This document shows positions 61,992 to 64,000 of a DNA stretch of 64,000 bases, in pieces. Source of the stretch: Pseudoduganella sp. GTDB taxonomy: Bacteria; Pseudomonadota; Gammaproteobacteria; Burkholderiales; Burkholderiaceae_D. The notes beneath the pieces were generated by a model. The model ran no database searches, was not told where the DNA came from, and saw only the letters and a program-made list of their open reading frames with translations. The stretch is from contig JAJTCO010000007.1 of NCBI GenBank assembly GCA_021323265.1, positions 1 to 64,000 of the forward strand, given 5' to 3'. Position numbers and translations under genes: made by a program. Position 1 is the first letter of the stretch. Each line of letters opens with the position of its first letter.

Positions 61992-63386
61992 ATGGCTACT
62001 ACCGCACCCACCTTCGATCCCAAGAGCACCGCCACCAACCTGGCCCAGCTCTATGTAGAGGGCCGTCAGAACATCCTGACCGCCCAATCCCAGAGCGCAA
62101 GCGCCGTTGCCTCGGCGTTGAGCAAGCTCAGCAGCGCGATGAGCACCTTCCGCGGCACGCTCTCCACGCTCAGCGGGCAGACGTCGATTCTTGCCAATAA
62201 GGCCACGTTCAGCAGCGATGTGGGGACCGCCACAGCCAAGGCCACGGCAGCGGCCGGCTCCTACCAGTTCTATGTGGAACAGCTGGCCACGGCCGGCCAG
62301 GTGTCCTATAACGGCATTGCCGACACGGCCGCCGCCAATCCCGGCAGCCTGGTGGTCACCCTGGCCGACGGCAGCAATTTCACCGTCACCCTGGCCAATG
62401 CGGACAGCAACCACGACAACACGCTGACGGCCAAGGAAATCGCGGCCGCCATCAACCTCGATGCCGCCAACAACGCGCGCGTCACGGCCTCGACCATGAC
62501 GGTCAACGGCCAGACACGCCTGGTGATGACTTCGACCCAGAGCGGCGTGGACAACGCCGTCACCGGCTTCGACACCAGCCAGCTGACCGACCCGGCCCTG
62601 GCCGCCTCGCTCGACGGCGCCAACCAGACCGTGCTGCAGCAGGCCAAGAATGCCGTGGTCTGGATCGGCGCCCAGGGCGGCGACCCGGCCAACCGCCTGG
62701 AGCAGGCGTCCAACACCTTCACCGTGGTCGACGGCGTCAGCATGACCTTCACCAAGGCCCAGGGCGTGGCCGACAGCCCGGTGACGCTGACCGTGGGCCG
62801 CGACGATGCCGGCACCGCCAGCAACGTGCAAAGCTTCGTCGATGCCTGGAACAAGCTGCTGGGCATCTTCAAGGAAGTGTCGGCCGCCGGCGACCCGGCC
62901 AGCGGCAAGGCCGCCGGCATCTACGCCAACGATGCCGGCCTGGCGTCGCTCAAGGGCCGCATGCAGGAAATGCTGCGCACCCAGGTGGGCGGCGGCAGCC
63001 TCGTCACCTATGGCATCACGGCCCAGCGCGACGGCACGCTGGCGCTCGACACCGCCCGCCTGGGCAAGGCGCTGGCCGCCAACCCGGACGGCCTGGACGC
63101 CATTTTCGGCAAGGCCAGCGGCGTCACCCCGAGCGGCGTGCTGGGCAGCCTGGACACAGTGCTCAACAGCTGGACCAAGGCCGGCACCGGCCAACTGGCC
63201 ACGCGCAAGGACACCAATTCGCGCCTGCAAGCGTCGCTGGCCACGCGCCAAGCCTTGCTGGAAACCCAGTACGACAACGCCTACAAGCGTTACCTGGCAC
63301 AGTTCACCCAACTGCAAAGCCTGCAATCGCAAATGAACGGCACGTCCAGCATGTTCGACGCGCTGTTCAGCAAATCAGACTCCTGA
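61992..63386 (+). CDS. fliD: flagellar filament cap protein FliD
   Basis: Caps the growing filament, 464 aa. The N-terminal D0 helix region (FDPKSTATNLAQLYVEGRQNIL) is followed by a FliD N domain (SYQFYVEQLATAGQVSYNGI) and the C domain with VQSFVDAWNKLLGIFKEVS and a final coiled coil (RYLAQFTQLQSLQSQMNGTSSMFDALFSK). The gene has its own upstream gap and begins the fliD-S-T set. This lies directly after fliJ, an order differing from classical lateral loci where lafA precedes it. Confidence 0.93.
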   Translation: MATTAPTFDPKSTATNLAQLYVEGRQNILTAQSQSASAVASALSKLSSAMSTFRGTLSTLSGQTSILANKATFSSDVGTATAKATAAAGSYQFYVEQLATAGQVSYNGIADTAAANPGSLVVTLADGSNFTVTLANADSNHDNTLTAKEIAAAINLDAANNARVTASTMTVNGQTRLVMTSTQSGVDNAVTGFDTSQLTDPALAASLDGANQTVLQQAKNAVVWIGAQGGDPANRLEQASNTFTVVDGVSMTFTKAQGVADSPVTLTVGRDDAGTASNVQSFVDAWNKLLGIFKEVSAAGDPASGKAAGIYANDAGLASLKGRMQEMLRTQVGGGSLVTYGITAQRDGTLALDTARLGKALAANPDGLDAIFGKASGVTPSGVLGSLDTVLNSWTKAGTGQLATRKDTNSRLQASLATRQALLETQYDNAYKRYLAQFTQLQSLQSQMNGTSSMFDALFSKSDS

Positions 63387-63398
63387 AAGCATTGAGCA

Positions 63399-63785
63399 AT
63401 GAATCACGACGCCTACGGCAGCTACCACGCCACCAATCTTGAAGCGCAGACGGCACGCGCCACGCCGGTCGAACTGGTGCTGGTGCTGACCGACGGCCTG
63501 CTGGAAGAGCTGGCGCGCGCCCGCGGCCACATCGCGGGCAAGCGCTATGAACAGAAAGCCGTCAGCCTGGACAAGTGCACGGAAATCATCAATGGCCTGG
63601 CCAGCTCGCTCGACTTCGAGCAGGGCGGCGAAGTGGTGGCCAACCTGGGCAAGCTGTACGACTATTGCGCCGCCCGCCTGTACCGCGCCGGCGTGGAGAT
63701 GGACCCTGCTGTCATTGACGAAGTGGTGGGTTTGCTGACCACGATCCGCGCTGGCTGGCAGGGCGTGCATGACAAACATGGATAG
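63399..63785 (+). CDS. fliS: flagellin export chaperone FliS
   Basis: A 128-aa helical chaperone that holds flagellin in the cytoplasm. YGSYHATNLEAQTARATPVELVLVLTDGLLEELARARGHI, as the first two helices in parts, matches FliS, as does AVSLDKCTEIINGLASSLDFEQGGEVVANL. It lies 12 bases after fliD and overlaps the next gene by 17. Confidence 0.93.
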   Translation: MNHDAYGSYHATNLEAQTARATPVELVLVLTDGLLEELARARGHIAGKRYEQKAVSLDKCTEIINGLASSLDFEQGGEVVANLGKLYDYCAARLYRAGVEMDPAVIDEVVGLLTTIRAGWQGVHDKHG

Positions 63786-64000
63786 GCACCGCACGCTGCT
63801 GCACCTGGCGCAGCAGCTGAGCGCCGCCACTGCCGCCAGCGATTGGCAGGCGCTGGCGGCAATCAACACCCTGATGGCATCCACCCTGCCCCAGCTGGCC
63901 GCGCAGGGACCGTGGAGCGCCGCGGAACGGGCAGCGCTTTCCGCGCTGCGCGAACTGCACCGCGCGGCAGTGGCGACAGTCGACAGCGCCACCGCCGGAA
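63769..64000 (+). CDS. FliT-like chaperone, partial at window end
   Basis: The first 77 codons are inside the window, starting ATG 63769 within the end of fliS (a second in-frame ATG is at 63778). The visible part (RHRTLLHLAQQLSAATAASDWQALAAINTLM) is helical with the pattern of FliT-type export chaperones for FliD. Sequence similarity alone is weak; position after fliS is the main argument. Confidence 0.65.
   Translation, partial: MTNMDRHRTLLHLAQQLSAATAASDWQALAAINTLMASTLPQLAAQGPWSAAERAALSALRELHRAAVATVDSATAG

Overview
The window is a high-GC chromosomal segment from a betaproteobacterium, most probably of the Oxalobacteraceae (Massilia/Duganella/Janthinobacterium-like). The reasons are strong G/C bias at third codon positions (hence many long antisense shadow frames), a separate RelA-type (p)ppGpp synthetase with a dead HD domain, a PilY1/minor-pilin operon, and membrane-bound urate hydroxylase PuuD. 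Family placement is inference; no 16S rRNA gene is present.

Layout. 1-8060: a tRNA-Val gene, cation efflux, a P-loop kinase-like protein, relA with a RidA-family gene and an alpha/beta hydrolase, 3-hydroxybutyrate dehydrogenase, a gamma-carbonic-anhydrase-like protein and a DctA transporter. 8224-14602: a type IV pilus operon pilE-fimT-pilV-pilW-pilX-pilY1. 14650-19242: acyl/ketone-body metabolism (scoAB-type CoA transferase, a divergent PAS-LuxR regulator, an SDR, ETF-ubiquinone oxidoreductase). 19419-21328: an isolated LafA-like flagellin followed by a FliK-like protein. 21258-28484: a LysR regulator divergent from gcl-hyi-glxR-ttuD-pyk, which takes glyoxylate to pyruvate. 28570-31205: an AT-richer accessory stretch with small unknown genes and a GNAT. 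31363-49493: a large purine salvage/catabolism region (guaD, uraH, Tsx-like porin, urate/xanthine permease, 8-oxoguanine deaminase, an aromatic amino-acid lyase, puuD, LysR, a UraD-AllC fusion, an AzgA-like permease, xdhAB, a MIP channel). 49448-49614: a palindromic element. 49615-64000: a flagellar export/basal-body locus, flhA-flhB-fliR-Q-P-N-M divergent from fliE-F-G-H-I-J followed by fliD-S-T.

How the genes fit together. XdhAB, PuuD, UraH and the UraD-AllC fusion convert xanthine through urate, 5-hydroxyisourate, OHCU and allantoin/allantoate towards ureidoglycolate. Glyoxylate released from it would feed Gcl, Hyi/GlxR, glycerate kinase and pyruvate kinase upstream. Allantoinase, the ureidoglycolate-processing enzyme and XdhC are not in the window, so the pathway must be completed elsewhere. 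The flagellar gene order and the LafA-like flagellin resemble the secondary (lateral, 'Flag-2'/laf) systems of Vibrio, Aeromonas and Escherichia rather than a primary betaproteobacterial system. The switch protein FliM lacks the usual CheY-binding N-terminus, and no LafK-type activator sits in the divergent promoter region. The flagellin and the putative hook-length protein lie about 30 kb from the basal-body genes.
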